Positions 27,560 to 38,955 of a stretch of 64,000 nucleotides of DNA are shown in pieces. This DNA comes from Phallusia mammillata (taxonomy: Eukaryota; Chordata; Ascidiacea; Phlebobranchia; Ascidiidae), in contig QLIY01000640.1 in assembly GCA_003260075.1 (NCBI GenBank), forward strand, positions 25,282 through 89,281, written 5' to 3'. The position numbers and the translations under genes are program-made. How positions within the stretch are numbered: the first letter of the stretch is position 1; each line of letters opens with the position of its first letter. The notes under the pieces were generated by a model. That model was not told the DNA's origin. It did no database searches and saw nothing but the letters and a program-made list of their open reading frames with translations.

Positions 27560-28231
27560 AATTGGGGGAATTCCCTAACCAACTGTTCTCAGGATAAATT
27601 TTCAAACGGTTTTGTTTCCTAATTGTAACCTGTCCTTGGCACAAACAAGCTGTAACTTGGCAATACATAACAGGCAAACATTGCTTTTTTTGAAGTTTAA
27701 TGAATATAGTTATTTATGGAGTCTTTAAAACACCAAAGAAAATTTTGCTAAGCATGTTTTGTGTTGACTTTTTTCATCTCCTTTATTTTGTCTCTAGAAT
27801 AGACACTTCCTCAACTCCAGTTATGTCTGTAGTGCATATGTAGTGAATTTAAAAATATTTATTTCGACCACCATACATAAATTAAAATGTTTGGACAGTT
27901 TGGGTGAAACAATTTATTTTTTGAATATTGCATAGAGTTGTTGCTGCATTGAATCTTACCATGCTATGAGTTCCCTACATAGGCTCGCCTCAAACACCCA
28001 TTGGTCCCAACTTAACCTTTGCATGATTTAAAATATGTATGTGTCTTGTTTGTTTGTACTTGCATTAGCTATATTTGTGTTCATTTTTTAAACACATGTA
28101 TTTTGGTTTTATACATAACAGTGTAGAAAAATCGTTAAAAACATTAACCACCAATCCATTTACAGCATAGTTTTATCAATGGATTAAGATACATAAATAT
28201 CGATAAACAATTTTCTGTGTTGGAAGATAAA
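27560..28231. other. MLH3-ARV1 spacer
   Basis: About 670 bp of AT-rich sequence without coding signals. It holds the MLH3 3' UTR and the ARV1 promoter and leader. Nothing else was recognised. Confidence 0.5.
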
Positions 28232-29002
28232 ATGAATGAAGACATTGATTACCAAACCAACACAGAGACAAAAAAAGCTGGATTAGTTTGCATAGAATGT
28301 GAAACACCATGCTCAAAGTTGTACTCACTGTTCCCCAACAGCACCAACCTAAAAATTGAACACTGCAAGAAATGTAAACAACCAGTTGACAAATACATTG
28401 AATATGATGTAACTCTTGTTTTGCTTGACCTTATGCTTTTAAGCAAATCAGTGTGGCGACACACTCTTTTTAATCAGAACATGGGGTACCTGCATTTAAA
28501 ACTAGCTGCTGTGTGTTTATTTTGTGATGGTTACATGAAATGGATGGTGTCTCCTGTAAAAAATGACAATTTTGATATAAAACAGGATGCAGTATTTCAA
28601 GCTGCGAAACAAGTGGAGTTATATGTCATGACATTGGTATCTGCCATACAATTAGCCATGTTCCTTGCATCCACAGTGATTTTTTACTACATTTTGATGA
28701 AACTTTTTGGTAGTCAGTTTGCAAAAAAATGTGTGAACAGCAACTCAATTTGTAGGTGTTTACTGCTTGCCAATTGTGGAAAGCTGCTATTTATTCCGGC
28801 TATAGTTTGGACACAAAATGAAAGTGCCATATATTTGCAAATAATTCTGTATTACATTTTTGTTTGTAGTGCTGTTGCATTAAGCACTCTTACTCACTGT
28901 CAAAGTTTTGTTGCCTTGTGTATTGTTTTATTAGGTCACTTCACAAGTAGTTCATGTTCTATGCCAATAATCAGTTGGATAAATTCATTAGGATTGACCT
29001 GA
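28232..29002 (+). CDS. ARV1: ARV1 homologue, ER lipid/GPI protein
   Basis: An intronless frame of 256 codons from the first true ATG (MNEDIDYQ). ARV1 is an ER membrane protein linked to sterol distribution and GPI-anchor synthesis. The conserved N-terminal ARV1 homology domain is present: CIECETPCSKLYSLF, then HCKKCKQPVDKYIEYD, giving four Cys in two CxxC pairs that probably bind zinc, then the LLDLMLLSKSVWRHTLFN segment. Several hydrophobic helices follow, about residues 85-250. Length agrees with animal homologues. A polyadenylation-like AATAAA lies about 40 bases after the stop. Confidence 0.93.
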   Translation: MNEDIDYQTNTETKKAGLVCIECETPCSKLYSLFPNSTNLKIEHCKKCKQPVDKYIEYDVTLVLLDLMLLSKSVWRHTLFNQNMGYLHLKLAAVCLFCDGYMKWMVSPVKNDNFDIKQDAVFQAAKQVELYVMTLVSAIQLAMFLASTVIFYYILMKLFGSQFAKKCVNSNSICRCLLLANCGKLLFIPAIVWTQNESAIYLQIILYYIFVCSAVALSTLTHCQSFVALCIVLLGHFTSSSCSMPIISWINSLGLT

Positions 29003-29327
29003 AACTATACATTGATTTGATATGATTTTTTTTCTAAACAATAAACTTTTAGATCAGTTGTTTGTCTGCATGTTGTAAAGAGTTTAGGGTTGGAGTTTTT
29101 TCAAATAAAATTATAACCAGCACATATTGCTATAAAATCGTGAGTTTAATCACGAGACAAATTTAACGAAGCTCATTTCCTCCATAAGACAAGGAAAAAC
29201 CCCACTTTAAGGCCAACGCCAGCATCACAGCACAGTATATTAGGTCATACAAATTTTCCAGATGCGTTACAGACATGAGCGACACGCAACACACACATCA
29301 GGTTGTCATTATGTTTTATATGCGTCT

Positions 29328-29602
29328 AGAGAACTTGTCGGTATTCATTTCACAGAACCCAAACCCACAGGTAAATTCATGTTCCTGGTACAGGCAAAGC
29401 GATAAAAACATAACCACAGTACAGTTGTTGAAATGCCAGGATATTTTTTTTAATGAGGCTGTGGTGACGTTCGTGCCACTTTTGGAAATGCCAATTTCAC
29501 ACAAATAGAACTGTTTTGGGTTGACGTCACTATAGATTTCAATCAGAATGTTACTGTAAGATGTAAGTGTAGCAGCTGTAAAGTTTTCAGCTAATAATAG
29601 TC
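29328..29602. repeat. Dispersed 275-bp block, copy 1
   Basis: Starts GAGAACTTGTCGGTATTCAT and ends AATAATAGTCAC. The same block occurs at 36013-36291 with only a few differences, including a small length change in the run near GGATAT. It has no target duplication at this site. The short frames inside it are not convincing genes. Confidence 0.85.
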
Positions 29603-30143
29603 ACTTGAATCCAATATTCAAGGTAGTGTAGCATTTTTGTTCAGTAGCCAAAACCCATATCTTGGTAGGCCAGACTAGTCGAAACCACAGAATAAGGAAA
29701 CGTTTCAAAAATTTTCCGCGGTGCGGATTTCACAAGACGAATTGTTTGTGAATTTTCCACAAAGGAAAAACACTGTTTACACTAAACATCGCGTTAAGTA
29801 CAAATAGAGCGCAACACCCCCTCCGTAAACGTAAGGGCGTGATGTTTTTACCCACTATATCTTTGATCAGTATCGAACTGACGCAAGTTAATTAGTTAAT
29901 GATTTAACTTTACTTGTTTTCGCAAACTCGTGGCACTTTGACCTACAGGTGAACGGTCGACAGTACAAACGTTTTTTGCAATATCATTCCATCCATTTTT
30001 TCTTCAAGGAATGTCATGTAAGTGATTGTGTTAACATGGTTGACATAGAAAAAGGGTAGTGGTTTACAGGTATGTCAGTCAATGTATTAGATACTCTAAC
30101 CCGGCATACTAAGTCTACGTGCTCCGGCCAGGTACATCAACAC

Positions 30144-30322
30144 CAGTGGTGGGACTCAGCCGATTCGCAACGGTTCTATAGAAACGTCTCACGAAATTTT
30201 ACGAGATCAGCGAACCGGTTAGCATTACTGGTTACTGTCAATGGACTTTTTGTAACAAAACCGACTGAAAAAATGACTTTTGTGATAGAACCGGCTGACA
30301 AAAAATTTGAATCCCACCACTG
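30144..30322. mobile_element. hAT-type MITE, 179 bp, perfect TSD
   Basis: Starts CAGTGGTGGGACTCAGCCG and ends TTTGAATCCCACCACTG. It is flanked by identical 8-mers ATCAACAC (30136-30143 and 30323-30330). The size, ends and 8-bp duplication fit a non-autonomous hAT-superfamily element. No coding capacity. Confidence 0.9.
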
Positions 30323-33300
30323 ATCAACACCGATTAGAGACTGCTGAACAGAATTCCGATGTTTTAAAAACTACAAATGCCGCTTTAATTTACGCGTAGG
30401 CTACTTCCAATGAAGTAAGTTGTGGAGTTGTTGGCCACGTGTTACAAAGTTAAATAAAATGTGAAACAATACAGATATCGACATTTTTACTCAAGTGCAA
30501 CTACAGAAGGGTCCAATAGCATGGATCAAAAAGACAAGACTGCCAAATTATGTTTTAAATGCATGTGTCAGTGGCAAAGTGCTTACCTGACAAATATGAC
30601 AAATTGACCAAAGCGCTAGCAGTCAAACGTTTACCTTCAAATATTTACTTTTACAGAAGTTACTGAAGCAGACAGAAAAGTCCTTTTTTTAATACGCACT
30701 TTTGTTTAAGAGCACCGGCCAGTAGGTCAGGCCAAGAAAAAGGTTCAGTTGCGCCAGTATTTCAACGCAGAAGTATTTTTCTTTGCGAAGTTCTTTTGCG
30801 AAGTCAAGCGTACTAGTTACATAAGAAAGTAATTTATTCATCGACTTAGCCATATATGAACAATTTTTCATCGTTTTTTCCCTCGGAATTCCGTTTTCTC
30901 TTGTTAAAGTGGTTTATAATTCGTGCACGGGGTGACGCATACGAGTTGTCGTAAATCCGGTCCGTGTGTACCAGTATATGCCTACATAATCCTCGCCCAC
31001 TCGAAATAAACATTGGGCAAAAAACAGAACCAAAAACTTTCACAACCAGTCTATATTGCAGTTAATGAAGGTCGAAAGCTTGTTTATCATTACAACACTG
31101 CAAGTTTAACGCAAAACCTGCCCTTTCGTGCAAGCGCACGTTTTCAATGTATTGAACGGTTGAGCGGGAGGCCAATGCAACTAATCCGATGCATCATGGC
31201 ATTGCCAAGAGGTTAATTTTACACCGGATTTTGCTCGGAGTGTAAGCAAAATGTCATCTTCACACAAATATGCATACACCTCAAGGGAAACTTTGCTGTG
31301 AAACATCGACTGCGTTGTGCACCCAACAACCCGCTCTTCCAAGAAAACAAGTTTTACGTTTTCAAAAAATTGTCAGTATTTCTGTGGCTTAAAATCCTAA
31401 CATTTCCGGAATTGACTTAATTATGCATTGTTAAGAATTTGAAAACCACTTAACAGTCGCAAATGAAATATCGTAAACCTTCTTCTTACTGCCGTGCCGC
31501 CGAAACTATTTTTTGCCGCCGAAACGATTATGGGTATAAATTTAACAAAACAAAAAAAATTGTTCCTAATTTTAGAGGCAACCAGTTTTAACTATCATGT
31601 GAAAATGGACTAATCGATTTTTTCCGCTGAATTTTATTTTCGACATTAACGTGAAGAATTGACTTCATGGAAAAGACATACGGAGTGTGTAAAAACTGTC
31701 ATTCAGTAAGTCACTCTTAGTCACAAGCTCTAAGAAATGGAAATGTAAATCCAATGCCGTACTGTTCATGACAGAGGTTTAGCGTTTCAACCATTACATT
31801 AAACAAGAGCAAACGCTATGTGCTGCGCAGTGAATTTGCCTCAACACAACCAAACACAATTTGAAAAGGAAGTCGGTATACAGCCATCGTGGTTTAATGC
31901 GGTCAGTTCATCTTTTCAAAACGGGCATATTAAAATAAGGCATGCGTATAGGTGATGAGAAGCGTGGCAAATAACTGATGATGAGTCGTGGGAAATTCCT
32001 ACAAATACAAAAAACTTCGTAATAATGAGAGTTAATGTAACTTTCAAAACGGGTCTGGACTAATGGCCTACATCGCCTTTTTAAAACAACCACCAGGACG
32101 CTAAAGTATGAAGAACTGTCCCCGTCAAACTAGTTGCAAGTTGTCAGTGAAAACAGTACAGTGAGCGGTCTGCCTTTAGTGGTGTGGTTGTACAGTTCTA
32201 CTTGGATACGTTTTAAGTCGTCGTTACCGTGAGGGACCAAACCAGCCTGTCGCTAAGAAACCACCAACAGCGAAATCCGAGGCACAAAATTACGAAATAA
32301 AAGTTCAAGTGGCGAGGAAAGCACTCGATATTACGCTTGATACGAATTTGGCCAAAGAAGAAAAATTGCTTTCTTGTGGTTTTTGAATTACAACGTTCAT
32401 CACCACATTCACAAACCAAAGCGACTAGCATGCAATTGATACCATTGCCTGTTTTAATTCAATTGAAATGATAACTAGTTTGTTACGAGATGCGATAAAA
32501 GAGAGAAAAATTGCAGACTTATTAAACGCAAAAGAGAGTTTATTGTTTTAATACTTAGTTGTTTGTTGTGCGAAACTGCCTTGAATTTACATCGCAGAAG
32601 TACGTTTGTAGATTTTTGACGTAAAATGTTAATCGAACAGAGATAAAAGTCGTGAGAAAAATTTACATTCTTTGTTGACCGCTATTTTGACCTATCAGCT
32701 GTCACGTGTTTAGTGCACCAGTGTTAGCAAAGTGCTAACCTTACTGAAGTAGCTGTAAGGGCTCTTACTATCGTGGATATGCTCGGTTTGTTCCATGTTG
32801 TTCCAACTGTAGTATATTAGTTTAATAATTTTCAACGTCGTTTCGTTGCATTTACTTATTGCAAAACTTTTTTACAGAAACAAATTTTAGTAAATATATT
32901 CTGCCGTCATAACACACCACTGCCAGTTTAAAGCCTGTTCATCTGCCCAAGTAATTAAGGTAAGTGGATGTTTTTACAAACTATATTGAACACTGCTGGA
33001 TAAGGGCTATATATGTTTCCAATATTCATTCAATTGAAAAAAGCATATTAATCTGAAAAGAGTGTGCAAAATGTTGGGTAAAACCTTGTCTTCGGATCAT
33101 CAGTCAATAAACTTGACGTAATCTTTATAGTCGCATAATGCTTTTCGGGTGTTTGTGGCACAATGTTTAAGATCCCAATCTCTCCGATTTGGCAGAGACC
33201 ATATCACATGTCTTGTTTTGCAAGACGAGAAGTTCACATAAGTCAGAAACGGTCGTTCGTTGTTTATACTTGACACAACTTTGTGAATTTTGATCCGCAA

Positions 33301-36010
33301 AGAGATTGTAATACATTGATGCGATGAGGGTAATAGCTCTGCGGTGAGCGCTCCGTACCGAGTCTTACATGTAACAGTAGGCGTTTCCGAATTCCAGAAA
33401 CGTGATTATAGGTGTATGTTGATCTCCTGAGGGTACAATATACTACCCCAAGAGGAATTGTACGTTACAGCAGGCTGTGATTTTGCCCAATCTTCGTAAC
33501 AGGTTGTCAACGGGCTAAAATATTTAAGCAACTTAGCCGCAGGCCTTACATGGGCAATAAATTATACACATAGTGTTGCAGTTATGAGCTTGTAAATGTG
33601 GAAACCACGTACGGTCTTTGTAAGTTTGAAGACTTTTTTTTACAACCCTGCCAATCAGAAAATCGAACAAACATATTTCTCTGCAAATAATAGCTTAACG
33701 CAGTAATCAATCATTGACCAGCGGAGCGCCTTTGTGGACAAAAACATCACTCTGAAAAAAAGTTTGTAGGTCGTTTCGTTCTGATTCGTGTGGTGTTTAT
33801 CATTCTTCTCTATAAATTTCCTGGAACCATTTTTCTTCGAATAGTAATTAAGTCATTAAAATTTGACTGAAAGCGTTTTTAGGAGACATCATGTCAGGCT
33901 TGTCAGCGTGATAGCTGCTGACGTATGAAATAGAAACTGTCTGGTTTGCGACTTGTAACATTTGCAGTAACAATAACTTTAATGAAAACTTGTAAAAGTC
34001 ATTGATATGTTTTTGACTTGTCAAATGGACTGACTAAATACTTCACGACTGGACATTGGCCGAACTTGCTGTCGTGACGTATGAAGCTTAGCTTCCTTTG
34101 TTCTGCAACAACTGCGTGTTGATACGGTCAATTAGCTCTAGTATAGACACACGATGTTGTCAAACGAAAAGCAGTAGAGTTCAGTTACTGTAGCATCCCA
34201 GATTTAAGCATTGGTGTTTACCTTCTGTTTCAACATGTTTTTGTTTTTTGCAATCTTCACTGCAAGGTTTAAACTATTTATGATTAAACTGAATATTCTG
34301 CCAAATCAAGTCAGAAATATAAATTCAGGCTTTGGATGTAAACAGAAGTGAATCGTTCAGAATTTTATTCAAATCGCTGGTAAGTAATAATGCATGAATT
34401 TTCCACAAGTGTTTAATCATAAAATTACCACGAGCAACCCAACTTCCTTAAAAGTTATATTTTAATTACGGTTTGAGCATTTAATAAATAATATTTCAGT
34501 AGAAAAAACTTTAAAGATTAAATTGGATTGAGACAAAGAGAGAGTGTGACACATATGTGCTTCTCAAAGGCTTTTTTCCGTGTACGTGAGTGTAAGAAAT
34601 GAGCGCTCGGTGTTTATCAGGGATCAATAAAGTTGACTTCCTAATAAACTTGACTCACTTTACTAAGTCACACTTAACATACAGCGTTTCTTTGTTCGTC
34701 GTCTATACTACGACGTCAATGAGCATATATTTTTTGACTAGGTGACGGTGCACAAAACGATTTATTTGCGTAATTGGCCAGGTATGAACGTTACACGAAT
34801 GACGTCAGGCTTTAAACGGATTTAAGCAAATCCGGCTTTAACAGGGTTATTTGTACTTCGTTGCCACGCAATACGCAGTCCGTAGGGATTAACGTTGAAA
34901 TATAACGCGGGTTAAGGTTTATAGATAACTTTGTTTGGAAGAAAGGACATCCGTTCGTCGCAGAACCGCGTCGCGACATACACACACGTTGATAGGTCTT
35001 TCCACGAAGCGGTTTTGCTTCGCATAAGATTTCAACTCAACCAAACACTCAAAAACTCTTTCAAAAAATAAACACCATGTTAATACGACTCATACCCGAG
35101 AAAAACCCCTTCTATCTTCAAGAGTGAATAAATAATCAAACTGTTCTGGGGAATCAAGATCACCATGCCCAGATTTACCTAAGCATAAACAGACCAAGCA
35201 ATATAGCGAAAGCGCGCGGCCCATAAAACGTCAAGGGGCGTATCGATGTGGTTAATTTTTCAAAAAGCAGAACCCAAATTAAACCGAAAGCTTCACTGAG
35301 GTGTATAGCTAAGACCATACATGCAGATAATATGCCTGGCGGACCGCAAAGTTTTCGGTCGCTGCGCTGCGTGTTGATACGAACAACAGATGTTTAAAAT
35401 GTATTTTTTAATGGAACGGGTGAAAAATGCAAAAAAACAAGAAAAACCTGTTTTGGATTTGTATTAATAATGACGATCTTGGGCCTAGAGTTTGCACACA
35501 AAGAAAACTACTTGTCCACTGTATGCCCTGTATTGTGAGATTGCAGTTGTTCAATATTTGTTTTACTTTCAACCTGTAGTGACCATATATGCACGCAGTG
35601 TTTTTTTTTAAGGTGTACCGAAACGGTCCCCCAAATTTCTCCAGCGGTTTCCCAAAATTTGCCAGTAGCCTAATAAATAATTCGTTTAAGCAAATATGGC
35701 TATTTTTTGGTATTTAAATGAAACACTTGCGGTCTCTTAAAACTACTTAGCGGTCACCCAAACCAAACCTTAAAAAAAACTGTATGCACGCATAGTTTCA
35801 CTACAAAGAAGCTCCTTTAAACGTTATGAACACCAAGCCGGTAAAATGATTTTTTTACATTAGTCGGACCATTGTGTCCATCTGCTTACGAAAAGAAGCT
35901 ACGGAGGTTTATATTGCGTCAAAGCCTGTGTTACAGTACAAACAGCTGGTAAATACCCCCGCTTGCCTTGAAGAAGAACTTGTGAACAAACACGCCCTAT
36001 GGCCTTAGTG

Positions 36011-36360
36011 CAGGAGAACTTGTCGGTATTCATTTCACAGAACCCAAACCCACAGGTAAATTCATGTTCCTGGTACAGGCAAAGCGATAAAAACATAACC
36101 ACAGTACAGTTGTTGAAATGCCAGGATATCCTTTTTTAGTGTGAGGCTGTGGTGACGTTCGTGCCACTTTTGGAAATGCCAATTTCACACAAATAGAACT
36201 GTTTTGGGTTGACGTCACTATAGATTTCAATCAGAATGTTACTGTAAGATGTAAGTGTAGCAGCTGTAAAATTTTCAGCTAATAATAGTCANCTCGCGTA
36301 CCACCTGAAAAACCTTCGCGTACCACTAGTGGTACGCGTACCACAGGTTGGGAACCCCTG
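36011..36360. mobile_element. hAT-type insertion carrying a dispersed block
   Basis: Flanked by identical 8-mers CCTTAGTG (36003-36010 and 36361-36368). The right end, AGGTTGGGAACCCCTG, is the terminal repeat of the family at 61531-62075, and the adjoining CTCGCGTACCACCTG also matches that family in reverse. The left end starts CAG but then runs into the 275-bp block shared with 29328-29602 instead of the expected left terminal sequence. One ambiguous base at 36292 sits at the join between block and element end. Confidence 0.7.
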
Positions 36361-37048
36361 CCTTAGTGGAAAGTTGTGTTAAGGGTGTTTAGATCTAATC
36401 TCCTTCCCACTGTTTCCACTAAACATCTTGGCGATCGTACGCCCCTGTCGTGACCAGAAATGGCAACCGGAGCAGGACTTTGTGGTGGGTCGGCATGTAG
36501 TTCGCGTGCAAAGACAATTGCGACAAGATGCGATTTTTTGTCAAAGAAACTCCATACATCTCAATAGTTCACTACAAAACGTACAAATGTGTGAAACGAT
36601 TATTTCCAAACATTTCTTTAAAATTAGCCAACTATTTTTAAAGGTTGATTGTGCGAACTTTCGTCATTGCAAAATGGTATATAAAGTGATTTTTAATCGA
36701 TTTTTTAACTAAAATGCAAGGGTCCAACTTTGGGTGGAGACTCGTTAGCTGCAAAACACTGGTGCACAACACTTAACGACTTGGGCCTGATTAAACTAAT
36801 GAGCTTTATTCAAGCAAAGCATAAAACAACCGATTTGGTCTCTAACAATTTGCTTGTTCAGATGTTTGGTTTATGTCGTCGTAAAAATGATTAATAGTTT
36901 ACTACCCCGGTTCTAACTGCATCAAACCGGATTTAATATTCAATCAAAAAGGTGTGCATATGAAACGCATTTTAGTGTGGCGTATCAGTCGTTCCCATTT
37001 ACCATTAACTTTTTTATGCATTAACGGAACAGACTTATAACATATAAG

Positions 37049-37427
37049 GGTTGCCATACCGTCCTTAATTCTAAGATTTGTCCTTATTTTGAAGAGCTAT
37101 CTTAGAAAAGTTCATTGTCCTTATTTCTAAGAAATGTCTTTATTTTTTACTTGAGTCCTTATTTTGTCTTATTTTCAACAATTATGAGTCAAATCACTGC
37201 TACAAGTAAAAGTAAACCAAGACTTGAGCTATGTTGTGAGATGCACGAAACATTTTCTACGAACAATGGGTTGCTGGAACAGATTGTTTCTGACCAAAAT
37301 ATTGCATATGATATGTCATGGCTCGTATAAATGCAAAGATTTGTTCACAAACGCTTGTTTTGTTTCGTATGAAAATTTGATTTTTTCGGTTGTCCTTATT
37401 TTTGGTTTCAAGTCGACGGCAACCCTG
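37049..37427. mobile_element. hAT-type MITE, about 380 bp
   Basis: Ends GGTTGCCATACCGTCC and GACGGCAACCCTG form short inverted repeats. Flanking 8-mers CATATAAG and CATATAAT agree at seven of eight positions. Inside are repeated TCCTTATTTT motifs. The small frames across it are not real genes. Confidence 0.65.
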
Positions 37428-38955
37428 CATATAATCCTTCCCTGTTTCGCATGCACACAATAAACCCATGACCAAAATAAGATTTTATGGTTTTACCTGC
37501 GTGCCCTTGTGACAAATAATTTCCTCGAATAGAGACATTCACACGATATTTTGCTGTGCCATTTGGAACGCTGTACAGAAACCATTCATGTGCGTGATAT
37601 ATATACTTGAAAGTGGTTAACCTTTAAGACTGATCCGATATGTCAACCCCTTGGTCGTTTCCTGAAGCTTTGCGTCAAATCGGTTAATGAACTTCGTTTA
37701 CGCAACTTCGAACCTTTCATGACGCTTGTTGTATGTAAACAGGAGTTAAGTATATTAGCTATTTTTGCCCCTGGCTGCGGAATCGTGAGCCTTCGCCACG
37801 CGTACTTGTTCGTTTGCTATTAATAGCTCCAGTGTGACTTTCTGAAAGGTAATAGCCGGCGATCACACAACGCTATGCGCAATGCGATTACATCTAATCT
37901 GGCTACGAGGCAAACTCGGCAAAAACACGGTCGGGCCGTTTCTTCTTCTGGCACTTTTTTACTTTTTCGGTCCCTGTTGGTTCCTCTTAAAGAGCGGAAG
38001 TGGCAGTTGCGCGGGTATACTGCAAGTGTCGTTGTCGATTGTGTTGCAGCGGTGAACGCTCGAATACTATTTTACATTGCTACATTTCAGTTAAGTAATG
38101 CGTTTCTTCAACTTAAATAGAATGGCATTGATACCCTCCCTGCTACTGTTGCCAGTCATCGTGTTACGAGAGGCGCCGACAGCACCAATACAATCAGGAA
38201 ATGCGTGCGTTGAGGAAGCAGCCATCGCTCATTAACTGCGTACAGCTGTATGCTAAAAGCGTTGTTTTGGCCGATTTATTTACCCAGCTACTGTGTACAA
38301 GGCGATGTAGTGGAACAAAGTTATAGTTTTTTGTAGCATGAGGATAAAAGCATGCAGTATTATAGCGAGCCAATCAATTGTTTTATAGACCAGGGTTGAC
38401 TTACCGCAACATGCAGGCGCAGTAGGCCGAAAAGCAGAACTAGTTGTAATCTGGAAATTAATGCGAAATCTGTTCAAACCGGCATGATGTAGTATTGTAA
38501 TAATTCGCTGGAGGTAGTCGCGCGAGAAGTACAAAACAACTTTTATAAACGGGGATTCAAACACCTTTTGTCATTGGTGTATCAGACGCCTTCCTATGGG
38601 GTTTCTAGTGACCTGTTAAATGAAACACGTTGTACGGCATTTCCAATGAATCATGGTCGAATGTTTATGGCGGGAACATTTAGCGCTCTGTGGTCGTTCT
38701 TAGGCCCGGGGCTACATGTCGAAGCAATTTGGTATTTATCGTCAGGTGTGAAATCCGATTACAGCTTTTCTTGCAGTTCGGTTAAAATAATTTTTGATTT
38801 TTGTCGGATTTTCAAATCTTGGACCGTGTAAACATTCTAATTCTAGCAGTCTTTAGGAGTACTACCATAACCAGTCATACTGACTTGTAAACGTTACCGT
38901 ATTTTTTACAGCATATGCTGATTATAGCAGGCCTAAAAATCAAATTATTTTAACG

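Larger units (their letters stand above)
29003..38955. other. Gene-poor 10-kb stretch
   Basis: I found no exon I can support between ARV1 and the Kir gene. All open frames are below about 100 codons with no family signature. The stretch holds a dispersed block (29328-29602 and 36013-36291), hAT-type MITEs at 30144-30322, 36011-36360 and 37049-37427, and a single ambiguous base at 36292. The last kilobases may include Kir enhancers and 5' exons. The rest is unexplained AT-rich DNA. Confidence 0.5.

Noticed and set aside
29275..29508. 77-codon frame, also seen antisense and again near 35.9-36.2 kb
   Set aside because: It recurs only because the 275-bp block is duplicated, and the frame is not preserved between the copies.
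33310..33560. Possible tRNA-derived SINE (AGCTCTGCGGTGAGCGCTCC)
   Set aside because: Only a weak A-box-like stretch is visible, with no B box at the right spacing and no second copy in the window.
37115..37463. Overlapping short frames
   Set aside because: They lie inside the hAT-type MITE at 37049-37427.
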